This document shows, in pieces, positions 1-10,568 of a stretch of 64,000 nucleotides of DNA. The stretch is from Fagopyrum homotropicum (lineage: Eukaryota; Streptophyta; Magnoliopsida; Caryophyllales; Polygonaceae): contig BSWB01000002.1 in assembly GCA_033239125.1 (NCBI GenBank), forward strand, positions 109,406,443 to 109,470,442, in the 5' to 3' direction. Within the stretch, counting starts at the first letter, position 1; each line of letters opens with the position of its first letter. The notes beneath the pieces were generated by a model, which ran no database searches, had not been told where the DNA came from, and saw nothing but the letters and a program-made list of their open reading frames with translations. The position numbers were made by a program, and so were the translations under genes.

Positions 1-1
1 C

Positions 2-1495
2 GCCAAGCCAAGGTTGATTCGGTGGATCCTTCTTCTACAAGAGTTTGATTTGGAAATCCGGGACAAGAAGGGATCCGAGAACTCTGTGGCGGATCACCTT
101 AGTAGACTCCCACCATTGGAGCTTGAAAGAGATGACATCCCGATTGATGATTCATTCCGGGATGAGCAATTGCAAATGGTGGAGGAGTGCTTGTTCCAAG
201 TATCTAGAGGAAGTGAGCCATGGTTTGCCGACATTGTGAACTACTTAGTGTGTGAGGAAGTGCCTCCCGGTTTGACATATGCCCAAAGAAAGAAGTTCTT
301 CAAAGATGTGAGGCACTACTATTGGAGTGAACCACTTTTGTTCAAGAGAGGGCCGGATGGAATGTTTAGAAGATGCATACCGGAGGATGAGGTTGAGAGT
401 GTGATCCGCCATTGTCATTCCTTGCCATGTGGAGGGCATGCTAGCTCGCACAAGACATGTGCGAAAGTGTTGCAATCGGGCTTCTTTTGGCCAAGTTTGT
501 TCAAGGATGTGCAAGGCTTTGTGGTAGCTTGTGATGCTTGCCAAAGGACGGGCAACATCTCAAGGAGGAACGAGATGCCCTTGAACAACATACAAGAAGT
601 GGAAATATTTGATGTGTGGGGAGTGGACTTCATGGGACCATTTCCCTCTTCTTGTTGCAACCTCTACATCCTATTGGCGGTTGACTATGTTTCGAGATGG
701 GTGGAGGCGATCGCTTCTCCTACAAATGACGCCAAGGTTGTGGTGCGGTTCTTCAACCGAGTGATTTTCCCTAGGTTTGGAACACCAAGGGTAATCATAA
801 CTGATGGAGGAAAACACTTCACCAATAGGAATTTTGGGGTACTTTTGGCTAAGTATGGGGTAACTCATAAGGTGGCAACACCTTACCATCCTCAAACTAG
901 TGGTCAAGTGGAGATCTCCAACCGGGAGATAAAGGCCATTCTCGAGAAGACGGTATCTAGAACTAGAAACGATTGGGCTATGAAGCTCAATGATGATTTG
1001 TGGGCATATAGGACCGCTTTCAAAACACCAATTGGCACTACTCCTTACAAGTTGGTCTATGGCAAGTCTTGCCACCTTCCAGTAGAAATAGAGCATAGAG
1101 CGCATTGGGCCATTAAGTTGCTAAATTTTGACCTCAAGGAGGCGGGAGAGAAGAGATTGCTTGATATGAACGCACTTGAAGAGATCCGGTTGGATGCATA
1201 CGAGAATGCCCGGATCTACAAAGAGAGGACCAAGCGGTGGAATGACAAGAAGATCATCCCCAAGGAGTTGAGTGAAGGCGACCTTGTACTTCTCTTCAAC
1301 TCAAGGCTGCGGCTTTTTCCCGGAAAGCTCAAATCAAGATGGACCGGGCCATATGTGGTGAAGAAGATCTTTCCCCATGGAGCTATTGAGATAGGAGGGG
1401 AGCATTGTGAAAACTTTAAGGTGAATGGGCACCGGTTGAAGAAGTATATCCCGAGAACTCCGGTGGATATGATTGCCCCACTTTACCTTGAGTAG
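2..1495 (+). CDS. R1 pol: end of RNase H, zinc finger and integrase (5' partial)
   Basis: This frame is open from the window edge to a TAG at 1493-1495. The first 35 or so codons are the end of RNase H (DKKGSENSVADHLSRL). Next comes the integrase HHCC zinc-binding domain (HCHSLPCGGHAS, then CDACQRTGN), and then the catalytic core with its three acidic positions in WGVDFMG, ITDGG and QVEISNREIKAILE. The C-terminal part (LLFNSRLRLFPGKLKSRWTG) resembles the R4, R7 and R8 integrases and has no chromodomain. Integrase joins reverse-transcribed element DNA to the host chromosome. No stop or frameshift interrupts the visible portion, so this is the best preserved integrase in the window. It is partial only because the window starts here. 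Confidence 0.95.
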   Translation, partial: AKPRLIRWILLLQEFDLEIRDKKGSENSVADHLSRLPPLELERDDIPIDDSFRDEQLQMVEECLFQVSRGSEPWFADIVNYLVCEEVPPGLTYAQRKKFFKDVRHYYWSEPLLFKRGPDGMFRRCIPEDEVESVIRHCHSLPCGGHASSHKTCAKVLQSGFFWPSLFKDVQGFVVACDACQRTGNISRRNEMPLNNIQEVEIFDVWGVDFMGPFPSSCCNLYILLAVDYVSRWVEAIASPTNDAKVVVRFFNRVIFPRFGTPRVIITDGGKHFTNRNFGVLLAKYGVTHKVATPYHPQTSGQVEISNREIKAILEKTVSRTRNDWAMKLNDDLWAYRTAFKTPIGTTPYKLVYGKSCHLPVEIEHRAHWAIKLLNFDLKEAGEKRLLDMNALEEIRLDAYENARIYKERTKRWNDKKIIPKELSEGDLVLLFNSRLRLFPGKLKSRWTGPYVVKKIFPHGAIEIGGEHCENFKVNGHRLKKYIPRTPVDMIAPLYLE

Positions 1496-1530
1496 ACGCC
1501 CCCGAGTTTGGTCAAGCTAATGACCTTAAA

Positions 1531-1562
1531 GAAGCGCTTGGTGGGAGGCAACCCATCGGTAA
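1531..1562 (+). other. R1 post-pol hairpin and GGTA junction
   Basis: GCGCTTGGTGGGAGGCAACCCA lies about 36 bases after the pol stop; TGGG and CCCA can pair around an AGGCAA loop. It is followed by TCGGTAAC, which resembles a splice donor. Equivalent sequences sit at the same place in R4 (15019-15036), R6 (37398-37415), R8 (48760-48777) and R7 (57870-57887). Its conservation is visible; its function is inferred only. Confidence 0.6.
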
Positions 1563-2329
1563 CATTTTCCTTTTCTCGTTTTGTTTTTGTTTTAGATTTT
1601 TCTGTTATTGTGTGTGCTTTGTGTGTGCTAGAATCTTAGTAGCATTGGAAGCCTTGCTTGGCAAGTGAATGATGATGATGAACCCCTCATCAATTATGGG
1701 TGGAGCGGACGCGGAACTTGGACGGCTAGCGGTGCCTAGCGCGGGTCCTGACACCTTGACGAATACTTAGAGCTCTCTACCATGGTAGATAGGATCATCC
1801 AACATCAATTCCACTTGAGAATCCCAAATACCATAGCAAACCATTTTTACATTGTGAGAACCTTCTTTCACTCTTCTTTACTTCATTTACACATTGGGGA
1901 CAATGTGTTTCTAAGTATGGGGTGGGGTTTGCACGATCCTTTGCATGATGAGCATCTAGGGTAGTTTAATATTTTCACATGTCTTGCATTGTATATATTC
2001 ATTTCGAAAGTCCCATAAAATCAGAAAATTTAAAAATTTTTGTGCTTTCTAGGCTTGGATATGACCCTAATGATGAACCTTGTCTTGTGGATTGGCTATG
2101 GATGGCCTTATGTGTTAGATTGATGAGTGCATATGTGGACTTGAAGTACTTCTTTTGAATTCCATGGATGATTTGTGATCATGATGTTTGCCTAGGATGG
2201 ATTGAGTATTAAAAGTCGAAATTACATGCTAGTTCTTGCATACCATCTAGGAATGAATGAGGCAATTCATCTCTCTCTAATTCTCATCTTGATCATGATT
2301 GTTTGAGCACCTCAATTGATATAAATTTG
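1563..2329 (+). other. R1 3' untranslated region, first part
   Basis: I see no convincing coding sequence here. The stretch is T-rich and AT-rich, with GTGTG runs near 1610, and stops are frequent in all plus-strand frames. In R4, R7 and R8 the equivalent interval carries a downstream ORF, so R1 appears to lack it. Confidence 0.6.
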
Positions 2330-2795
2330 ACCTCTTTTGACCCATCCGGGAATAGGAGCATGATAGTGTGTTGATGTGTATAAAAAGCAAGTGTGAGATG
2401 AAGATGTTGATGAAAGAATATCATGCATAAAATGCTGAATTTGTTGTGAAAGTGTAGACAAAAACATATGTTTGGGGACGTTGGCTTTGATGACAAGTAA
2501 CTCGGTACACTTCACATAATCGGGTGTTGGTGCCTTGCCAAAGTCAAATAAACCAATAGTCCTAACGAGCTTTGGTATGTGTGCCCGGTGTGGATGCACC
2601 TCGAAAAAATAGAAAAAGCCCGAGGACGGCTAATCACCAAGGTTTCGGCTTTTGTACACCAATGCCATTGTCTCAAAAATAAGTCAAAGAAAAAGAAAAG
2701 AAAGAAAAGATAGAGAAAAATATACACTTGAGGGAAGTTGATCGAGGACAGGATTGTGGAGTTAGTTCCATTCCCGGATTAGCACCACATAGCCT
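2330..2795 (+). other. R1 copy of the conserved 3' untranslated block
   Basis: This stretch matches, in order, blocks on the opposite strand of R4, R6, R7 and R8: CCCATCCGGGAATAGG; the core GATGACAAGTAACTCGGTAC, then ATAATCGGGTGTTGGTGCC, TTGCCAAAGTC and TTTGGTATGTGTGC; TTTCGGCTTTTGTACACC; and ATTCCCGGATTAGCACCAC. The R1 copy is the most diverged of the five. It lies just upstream of the polypurine tract. No ORF explains the conservation. Confidence 0.7.
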
Positions 2796-3143
2796 AGAAG
2801 AAAATCCCCACCTAATCACAACGTTTCTTGGCCTTTTAGTTCATAAGACCTTATGACCTATTTGCATGTTTGTAAGACTTAGTAATCTAGATTGGATATG
2901 CTCTTGATCTTCTTGGCTTCTTCATTTTTACATTTCATGCATGCTTTTGAGTTAAGTACAATTGTCTTTCCATGCCGTTATTTATTTGATACATAATTGC
3001 TTGTCCGTTGCCATGAAACATGACTATGAAGGTGATCCAATAGTAGAAGCACAAACCCAAAAAGATTTTACCATTTTTCTGCATACATAAATCATGTCAT
3101 CTCTTAGTCTATAGTTGGGAATTTGCTCGGGGACGAGCAAACC

Positions 3144-3161
3144 TTAAGTATGGGGTATTTT
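3144..3161 (+). other. R1 polypurine tract
   Basis: TTAAGTATGGGGTATTTT directly precedes the LTR start TGATAACACG. The same AAGTATGGGG or AAGTGTGGGG core adjoins the 3' LTR in R4, R6, R7 and R8. This is the expected primer site for plus-strand DNA synthesis. Confidence 0.8.
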
Positions 3162-4969
3162 TGATAACACGATTTATGACTTAGGTTTAGGTAGTCATTT
3201 AGATAGATTTCTCGCTCACTCATGCATGGTTTAGCACTAGTTAACGACGTTTGCACTCAATTCACGTATTATGTCGAGATAGACGTCTACACGGACTTGT
3301 GCATTGCTTTGTAGGCATATTGGGAGATTTAGGAGCTTAAACGATACGTTTGAGGATCGTTCATCAAGGTGACACACCCTCGGACTCATTAGGATGAAAT
3401 CTAAAGGCTAGGGAGGACTCATGGAACCTTGCCAACACAAGCCATGCACCAAATCGAAGCTTAATGATCAAAGGCAAAGCTGAAGCACAGAATCACGGTT
3501 CACTGACACTCCACGGCCGTGGAAATGGCCGTGGATTTTGCCAGGTTTTCGTGACAGCTGTGCCACGATCTCTTGGCCAGCTCTTGCAAAGTTGGAGTAT
3601 AAAAGTGGTCCTGCATTGGCTGAGAGAATCATCTTGGAGCATCTCTCCATTATCCACTATCATCCACGCAAAAATATTCTCTCAACAAGAAGATTCTTGG
3701 GGAAGAAGGTAGAAGGAAGCTACCATTGGAGGAAGAGCTGGATTTGAGAAGAAGAAGAACACACCATTGATAGATTTGGATAGCTTTGTAGTGAAGAATT
3801 TCGGAATCGATTTCTTGAGTTGTATGAACCATTTGAACCTTCTTTAAGAAGGGTTGTGAGTCATTCTAATTCCATTTTCAGCTTGGTTTTGTTTACTTAA
3901 CTTGTTCATCTCTTTCTCCTCATTATCTTGCAAATGGAAGCCATGATTTTATGTTTGATGATTTTGATTGCTATGATGTATGTTATAGGCTAAATAGATG
4001 TGATTCTAGGGTAAGGAAGGAATGGTTATGGCTAGACTATGATAGGATGGACTTAGATTAACCCTTGGATGACTTGTGTGCTTGAACGTAGCCTCTGTTA
4101 GAATCCACGGTTTGTTCTTGCCAAACCACGGCCGTGGACTTGGTAGAACATCCCGTGATCTTCCCTGGTTCGATGGATCTAGCTTTAGTCAGTTAGAGTG
4201 TTGAAATCCTAGAATTTGTTGAGTTAAATCTACCCTAGGATGACCTAGTGATAGCAACTAAGTGTTAGAAGAGACCTACCCGGTGATTCTTACTCTTAGA
4301 TTTTGAAGATGACAAACCCTAGGTAGTGGTGAGCCTCATAAGCCGCCATTGGACTAAGTGTGCTAGGATAGTTGCTTAGGACTAACCCTTTCGATACTTA
4401 CCCGGTAAGAATAGGTTAGATCTCTAGGTGATAATCCGGTTTGTGTAGAATGCCGTCCCTTAGGTTCTTAGAGACTTACCCGGTGATGAGACCTTAGGAA
4501 TGAACTAGTGGACCATGAGACCTACCCGGTGATTGATCCCAATCTAGAAATGCTTACTCCCAACATATCATAGTTAATCCAAGGAATGATTAGATAGCTT
4601 GAGTCTTATGCCATAATCGGACTTTCCAACCCCTAGAATCCGCTTTTCTTTCTTTGATCTATATCTCGTGTCTAGTTTGTTTGTTTGCATTGATTGTTAG
4701 TTTAGTTGATGTTTACTTGCGTCGTTTGTGATCCTTGATTGATCACCTAAAAACCAACCAAAAACATTGAAGTTTTCATTTCTTTATTTCTTCTCTATTC
4801 TTAGCCTAGATCTTCACTAATCTTAATCACTAATTGAATCAATCTCACCTTAGTCTTTGTGTTCGACCTCGGAATACTATCCCTACTACAAACGTCCCGT
4901 ACACTGCGGGTTCGCTAGGAGTTAGGATAAATATAACGAGAATATAAATTTAAAACCCATTGCGTATCA
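3162..4969 (+). repeat. R1 3' LTR (1808 bp)
   Basis: The LTR begins TGATAACACG after the polypurine tract and ends GCGTATCA, so the ends form a short TGATA/TATCA inverted repeat. It holds two perfect copies of CCACGGCCGTGG (3511-3522 and 4126-4137), four GAGACYTACCCGGTGAT repeats (4271-4533) and, near the 3' end, the box CCCGTACACTGCGGGTTCGC (4896-4915) found in all Athila-like LTRs here. The antisense and sense reading frames inside it (for example around 3464-3830) look like chance. Confidence 0.9.
4271..4533 (+). repeat. R1 LTR direct repeats GAGACYTACCCGGTGAT
   Basis: Four copies lie at 4271-4287, 4393-4409 (diverged), 4471-4487 and 4517-4533, irregularly spaced. Four related copies lie in the R4 LTR in the same element orientation. 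They are directly repeated words, not a uniform tandem array, which would fit a repeated binding site; that is inference. Confidence 0.75.
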
Positions 4970-5218
4970 CATCCTGAGCGTAACAAAAGCACATAAGTTG
5001 TTAACCTTAGATCGGGTTTGAACTCCTACGTTTGGATTTGAGATCACATTCTCTGGTGGATAGTATGAAGAATGTTGAAACTTTCTCCTATTGTAAGATG
5101 GAACAGATCCTAAAGATTGTGCCTCATTTGGTCGACTAGATTCAGGTACCGCTGGAGTATTGCCTTTGGATCCTATATGAAGGCCTTGAAACTGACTTCT
5201 AGCATCGCAGTTTTCCAT
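4970..5218 (-). pseudogene. R2 pol linker between integrase and RT
   Basis: The translated end NVGVQTRSKVNNLCAFVT is the variable tail that in copia elements leads into reverse transcriptase. The frame then runs straight into the R1 LTR boundary at 4969, so RT is severed. The sequence between this and the integrase segment (5219-5253) contains a frame change and a short repeat of the phrase CAAGGTCTTGAGAT. It is recognised by position and the TRSK motif only. Confidence 0.65.
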
Positions 5219-5253
5219 TTCAAGGTCTTGAGATGCGTTTCAAGGTCTTGAGA

Positions 5254-6120
5254 TTATTCTCCGGTATCTTCAATATTTTCTTGCATATTCGTTACCTGAG
5301 CTTTAGGATCTTCTTCTTCATCAGAATTATGATCTCCATGTTGATTCAGATTTAGATTTGCAAAACTTTCACTGAAAGTACCATCATTGCTTTCATCAAA
5401 TATAACATGAATACTTTCCTCAACGATTTTGGTACATCTATTATAATCACGATAAGCTTTCCTATTTGAAGCATATCCAATGAAGATATCTTCGTCACTA
5501 CGTGCATCAAATTTACCAAGGTTGTCTTTGTCATTTATTATGGACAAAGCACGTACATCCAAAGGGTTTAAAATAGGAATATTAGGTTTTCTACCCTTAA
5601 CGAGTTCATAAGGAGTCTTTTTCAAAATATGGCGGATTAAACATCTATTCAAGATGTAATTAGCCGTGTTAACAACTTCAGCCCAAAAACGTTTTGGCAA
5701 GCTATTTTCGAAAAGCATAGTCCTAGACATGTCCTCTAGGGTGCGGTTCTTACGTTCCACTACTCCGTTTTGTTGAGGAGTTCTAGGAGCTGAAAAGTTG
5801 TGTGAAATACCATATTTTGCACAAAATAAATCAAACTTTAGTTGATCAAATTCTCTACCAGGATCGCTTGTAATCGAAACAATAGGTAGGTTTTTCAAAG
5901 TTTACAACTCCTACACAATTTTGAAAACTCAAACAAAGCTTCATATTTTTCCCGTTAGAATGAGATCCATGTAAAACGAGAAAAATCATTCACGATGGCA
6001 AGGATGTACTGTTTACGCTTTGGAAGATTTGACACGCATAGTTACAAATAAATCCATATGTAAAAGTTGAATGGGTCGAGAAGTACTTACAACCTTCTTT
6101 GGTTTGAATGAACCTCTTGT
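5254..6120 (-). pseudogene. R2 integrase core (copia type), broken
   Basis: The open part (5254-5898) carries SDPGREFD, the second catalytic aspartate region with DHG altered to DPG. It then shows APRTPQQNGVVERKNRTLEDM, with the catalytic glutamate in VVERKNRT, followed by the usual FWAEVVNTANYILNR and TPYELVKGRKPNI. Upstream, 5899-6120 is the degraded first part of the core: recognisable words remain, but stops and frame changes interrupt them. The gene is dead; the family call is secure. Confidence 0.85.
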
Positions 6121-6711
6121 TTATTTACCTTGTATACAAGCCTTACATAGTTCATCTACCTTGAAGTTTAGATTTGGCAAACCTCGTACCAAATCCTTTG
6201 AGAGTAGATTCTTCATCGTATGCATGCTTACATGACCAAGTCGTCTATGCCAAAGCCTTGGATAGTCAGTCAAGGCCTTGAGATGCGTTAGCTTAGTTCT
6301 CGAAACTTGGTTAGTACTCATTGAATAAACATTGTTACATCTAGGAGCAGTAAGCATAACATCACCCGATATATTATCTTGAGCTTCACATTTTTCCGAA
6401 TCAAAAATCACCTTGTTGCCTTTATCATATATTTGAGAGATACTAAGCATGTTATACTTTAAAACGTCAACAAGATAGGCATCATCGATACAGTTAGATG
6501 AATTATAACTAATTTTACCAATGCCAATGATGTTACACTTCCCTTTATCGCCAAGCGTAATGGTTCCAGATGATTGCTTCTTTAGTTCTAAGAATAGTGA
6601 GCTTTTTCCACTCATATGTCTTGAGCAACCACTATCTAATATCCATTTATTCTCCTTAACCTTGGTGATGTCCTGCAAAGCAACAAACATCAACCTTTCC
6701 GGGTCGACCAA
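6121..6711 (-). pseudogene. R2 protease and GAG-pre-integrase zinc domain
   Basis: An open stretch of 196 codons begins KENKWILDSGCSRHMSG, the copia aspartic protease active site (DSG) with its usual H-M partner. It continues with GTITLGDKGKCNIIG and ISQIYDKGNKVIFD. Its end, LWHRRLGHVSMHTMKNL then LCKACIQGK, is the integrase HHCC zinc domain: H-x-H, then C-x-x-C. The protease cuts the polyprotein. The segment is open, but the flanking modules are not in one frame with it. Confidence 0.85.
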
Positions 6712-7233
6712 ATAACATATTTTTGTCCATATTCAGGCTCAATCATGTTTGGTGGTATAGTACCTTTAGGTACCCATATTTGCTTAACTTGTTTCTTTAA
6801 ACATAGAGGATAAGTGTTTCTAATGATGTAAGGGTCATTTCTTCTATATGAACATGTTGATTTTACGTGACCCTTTTTTACAACACTAGAAACATGTGGG
6901 CATATGAATACTTCATTTAGCTTTAACAAAAGTGGTAGTCGTTTTTTTAGGAAAACTTACGTGGTAGCTTATTATAACATTCTTGTTATGAGAAGATTGT
7001 TGCTCACCCATCATCCTTTCGAGATTGGCTTTCAAACGAGTAAAATGAATTAGTGTGGCCTTATAGTCTTGACATGTCACAGTTAGCTCAACCTTTTCTT
7101 TCTCTGGATCGATATATTCTCGATGGAGAGAAGAAATATTGCCCTTGAGAATCGCATTTTCCAATTCAAAGGCCTTGATATTGGTATCAAGGTCTAACTT
7201 TTCAGTTTTAAGATTTTCAATCTCCTGAGACAT
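6690..7233 (-). pseudogene. R2 gag C-terminal part: coiled coil and second zinc finger
   Basis: Residues read from 7233 form a heptad-rich segment (SQEIENLKTEKLDLDTNIKAF and onward), predicted by eye as a coiled coil. An overlapping frame near 6929-6840 carries a degraded cysteine cluster ending KKGHVKSTCSYRRN, like a CCHC knuckle with its first cysteines lost, and leads toward the protease. Coiled coils in this position are known in Sirevirus gags. The two pieces are in different frames. Confidence 0.65.
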
Positions 7234-7479
7234 CTCACTTAGTCGTTTCTCTTGTTTGAGAAGCTTTTCTCTATATAAACTTATTCTTACCCAATTTTCT
7301 TTATCACATATAATGATGTCTTTAAGGAATTACGTGAGTTCAAGTTCAGATTATGACATAATCGTACTTATCACACCATCAACCTAGTAGTTTGGGTCTT
7401 CTTCATGATCGGCCATTAGACATAAGTTTGCTTGTTCTATCTCGTCTTCTGATTCTTTCGATCATTCTTCCTAAAGTTG

Positions 7480-8391
7480 TTCCTCTTCTTTTATGGACAA
7501 TCCTTTACGAGATGATCTATTTCACCACATTCAAAACAAGTTAGCACTTTAATTTTCTTATTAGGGTAAGAAAACTTACCTCGAGGTCTTGATGATCGTG
7601 GGTATTCCTTGTTTCCGAATTGCTTCTTCATTTAAAGAATTTTACCAAGACCCCTTGAGATCAAGGCGAATGGATCTTCCTCATCTTCATCATCACTATC
7701 TTTCTCTTCTCATGGTATGTCATCCTTCTTGGATCTTAACACAAGATTCTTTTAGTTTGATGGGAGCTCTCCATCTTCTTCACCAAGAAAAATTTCATGA
7801 GTGATTAGCTTTCCAAGAAGGCCGTCTAGAGAAAATGTTGTGAGATTTTGAGCATCTTCTTCACTTTTGGTCCCCACTTGGCTTTAGGTAAGCTTCTTAG
7901 AATCTTCCTTACTTTCTTTTCATTTGTGACGACCTTTCCAAGTGAGTCGAGGTTGTTCACGATCTCGGTGAATCGTGTGAACATCTCCTTAACTGATTCG
8001 TTAGAGTTCATCTTGAATAGCTCATATTGTCCGAGGAAGATGCTTATCTTTGTTTCCTTGACTTGACTTGTTCCTTCATATGTGACAACTAGTTTGTCCC
8101 AAATTTCCTTTGCCCTCTTACATATTGTGACACCGTTGAATTCATTTGCATCCAATCCACAATAGAGCAGGTTCATGGCCTTGTAGTTCTTTGAAACACT
8201 ATTCAAGTCGGTTTGAGTGAAGTCGGCTTCCTTCTTTGCAACTTGGACTCCTTCAACCACGGTGGTTGGGATTTTAGGGCCAGTTTGATGATGCTCCATA
8301 GTTCCACGTCCTGATTAATAACAAACATTTGCCTCAGTGCTCTCCAATGGGAAAAGTTGTTGCCGTAGAAGAGTGGTGGTCGAGATGTGGT
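7480..8391 (-). pseudogene. R2 gag, UBN2-type, with CCHC zinc knuckle
   Basis: From 8391 the minus strand encodes FYGNNFSHWRALRQMFVIN, a typical copia gag opening, then a frame change near 8250-8300. The body is GLDANEFNGVTICKRAKEIW, LEF-type helices and KILRSLPKAKWGPKV (7826-8299). After further stops an acidic EDSDDEDEEDPFALISRGL segment leads to the zinc knuckle CFECGEIDHLVKDC (about 7499-7546). Gag packages element RNA into cytoplasmic particles. The extreme N-terminus was separated by insertion of R3 at 8392. Confidence 0.8.
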
Positions 8392-10131
8392 GTAACACCC
8401 CAAGTTTTGGGAACTCGAATCGTTACGAGATAGGACCTCGCGATGGGTCCCGACCCTCACACAACGGATCTTACAACAAGGCACAGACAAATAAAAACCA
8501 AAACTCAATATAAAACCAAATGTTTAAACAAGGGAAGCGTAAAAGACTCGCAACTGAGTTCAAAACAAAAGGGAAACAAACAACATAAACATAAACCCGA
8601 TCCCGTCTTATAATGTATGGGAACCCCGACTGACCACACCATCCGGATCACTCAGCAGCATCCTGAACCTGTGGAACATCTACAATGTCGGTATAAACCG
8701 TGAGCTAACACACTAGATATCAGATAGAACGTAAAGGCACAAACACACATAAGATAATATAAACATATATCATGCTCACACTCAACCGGTTATTATCTTT
8801 CATTAAGTTATCCCTTACTAATTCAACTTCTTTTGTCACACGAGAATCTCTCGAAACTCGCCTCCGCTTCCGTCTACCGACGGGAATAGATCAGTACTAT
8901 CCGTTATCTATGGGCCTGGGTTGCAAGAGCACACTCTAGTCTCCTGTAGAATATGACAAGTGGTCACCGCCCGGTTATCATACACCTAGGCCAATTAAGG
9001 TATAAAAGGGTGAATCCTATTGCCGATTATCCGTTTAAAAACGATAAGCAACACAAAAGCAAAAACACTCAAACCGATATACGACATGAAGCTAAGTAAG
9101 TCAAAGGGACTTAGCTCACTCGAAGGTAACTCAATGATTAGAGAACAACTCAGAGGACAACTGAGTTTCCATCGGGAACGGAGCAAGGAAAGCCTGTTCA
9201 CACAAGGCATCACTAATTAGGAACGATACGGTTGCTAGAACTAGTCTCAATGATGTCTAAGAGATCTCCACAAGATAAGGTCTCAACCTTAGTCTTACAG
9301 AACAATCAAGGGGCAAGGAACATCCATAAGAATCAAGGAAAGGAACGAGGAAAGCAAGGAAGGAATCAACTCACAAGAACGGGAGTTACTGTAGAAGAAA
9401 CCGCAGGGGCGGCAGAGCAAGGCACATGGGTGGCTTGCCGCGAGGGCGGGGATGTGCAGCCGCACAGGCAGTGCACTAGTAGAAGATGTTGTCGGCTTCT
9501 CGATGACAGTAGTACCACAACAAGTTACTCAAAACTCGAACCATTGATCCAACCACGTAAAGACTCAACCTAAAGACCCTGAGAACAACAACACATCAAT
9601 GACGGGGATGCTAGCAAGAATCAAGGTTCAAACTTGATTCTTGGAGAAGAAGAAAAGGAAGAACGAAGAAGAAAACAAAACAGAAGGGTGGACATGCAGC
9701 CACTACATGAACATGATGAAGAACAAGGGACGGATAACTTACACGTTCAACAAGATCACAGGAAGCAAGGCTGCAACACTTGTGGGTTGAAGAAAGCGTA
9801 AGCAAGAAACAAGAAAAAGAAGAAAAGACGGGAATACATAGAAAAGGGCTGGAAAGATAAAGAAAAGGCGTTATAGGGTTTGGAACAAGATAAGGAAGCC
9901 GTCCCATAAGATAGAAGATCGGATATTCTATCTATGGAAAGAAGATAAAACAAACGAAAATAGATCGGGTGCGATCTATGGCAAATCCGCAGTGGCGGAA
10001 TGCCTGTGCCGCAGGGGAGGCCAACCGCAAGGGATGCCCCTTGTCACCACGGGGGTGGTGACATACACCTTTACCGCGGGGGCGGCCTTCTTCACCGCGG
10101 GGGCGGTGAAGGTAGAAACTGGGTTCTTACA
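8392..10131 (-). repeat. R3 3' LTR (1740 bp)
   Basis: On the plus strand the LTR starts TGTAACACCCC and ends GGTTCTTACA. It is followed at once by TCAGATCCCCCT, the complement of a polypurine tract, and by a GTTTCGTCC phrase that also follows the R5 LTR. The start word is shared with R5 (TGTAACACCCTGAATCC), but the interior is different. Open frames within (for example 9020-9573 plus and 9611-9953 minus) show no recognisable protein. The part that is first in element orientation is rich in GC inverted words; see 9987-10115. Confidence 0.85.
9987..10115. repeat. R3 LTR GC-rich near-palindromic words
   Basis: Words of the form CCGC-GGGG-GCGG recur: ACCGCGGGGGCGG near 10074, CACCGCGGGGGCGGTGA near 10094 and ACCACGGGGGTGGTGA near 10055. 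Looser copies lie near 9990-10030, with related ones near 9401 and 9438. Each has complementary arms around a G-run, so a single strand could fold at each copy. Confidence 0.6.
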
Positions 10132-10145
10132 TCAGATCCCCCTAA
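10132..10145 (-). other. R3 polypurine tract
   Basis: TCAGATCCCCCTAA on the plus strand reads as a purine run ending at the LTR start on the element strand. R5 has TCAGTACCCCCCTTA at the equivalent place. Confidence 0.7.
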
Positions 10146-10309
10146 AAATAAGTTTCGTCCGGAAACTTGCAACAACCCGAAAGATCACACAAAAACAACG
10201 CAGAAACACTGAACACAACTCATATATTCCCACTCGGGGCATGTAACTCATAACGACACAAAAGCGTACGCAACACAGTAACGAAAACTGAAACACATAT
10301 ATGCTAAAG

Positions 10310-10568
10310 GCGCATCAAGCTTAGCGTAAAACTCCGGATCGTTCAACTGGATACTATCCTTTGTGTCCAAAGTCGTCAGCTCCTCGCATCGACCACTGCA
10401 TCTTCATCATCGGTATGTCCTTCGAACGCAAGCGTCTCGTACTACGCTCTAAGACAGCTACTGGTTGCTCTACGAACGTATGGTCCGGCTCGACCACTAA
10501 ATCCTCGTGGCTGACGATGTGTCTCGGCTTTTCAATGTACTCCCATAACTGAGACATGTGGAGGACTA
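10310..10568 (-). pseudogene. R3 integrase C-terminus and chromodomain remnant
   Basis: The minus strand encodes VLHMSQLWEYIEKPRHIV, the EDLVVEPDHTF segment and RRLRSKDIPMMKMQW, matching the R5 region VFHVSQLREYVHDPRHIV through the chromodomain start LRSKVIPMLRVQW. After RGADD the frame shifts; the conserved tail (KDSIQLNDPEFYAKLD) continues in another frame. The upstream end stops at the R4 LTR (10569), and upstream coding resumes near 30061. In chromoviruses this domain is thought to guide integration to marked chromatin. Confidence 0.8.

Larger units (their letters stand above)
1..4969 (+). mobile_element. R1: Athila-like Ty3/gypsy LTR retrotransposon, 3' part
   Basis: The window opens inside this plus-strand element. 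In order it holds the end of pol, a long 3' untranslated region, a polypurine tract and a complete 3' LTR ending TATCA at 4969. It is inserted in R2, whose coding homology begins immediately after the LTR end; CATCC at 4970-4974 would be one copy of the target duplication, the other lying outside the window. No ORF is seen between pol and the LTR, unlike R4, R7 and R8. Assignment to the Athila group rests on the integrase sequence and on LTR boxes shared with R6-R8, whose primer sites match tRNA-Asp. Confidence 0.9.
4970..8391 (-). mobile_element. R2: Sirevirus-like Ty1/copia element, degraded and truncated by insertions
   Basis: Reading on the minus strand from 8391, the order is gag with zinc knuckle, coiled coil, second zinc finger, protease, GAG-pre-integrase, integrase, then the linker toward RT. 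This protease-integrase-RT order defines Ty1/copia. The gag start is cut by the R3 LTR at 8392 and the linker before RT by the R1 LTR at 4969. RT, RNase H and both LTRs are not visible and would lie outside the window or beyond R3. Stops and frameshifts break every module. The Sirevirus assignment rests on the linker style (GVQTRSKVNNLCAF) and coiled-coil gag and is moderate. Confidence 0.85.

Noticed and set aside
1782..1964. 60-codon frame after R1 pol as a downstream ORF
   Set aside because: It has none of the conserved residues of the R4, R7 and R8 downstream ORF and no basic or Ser/Pro-rich start.
9232..9953. Open frames in the R3 LTR
   Set aside because: Short, overlapping on both strands, no family similarity.
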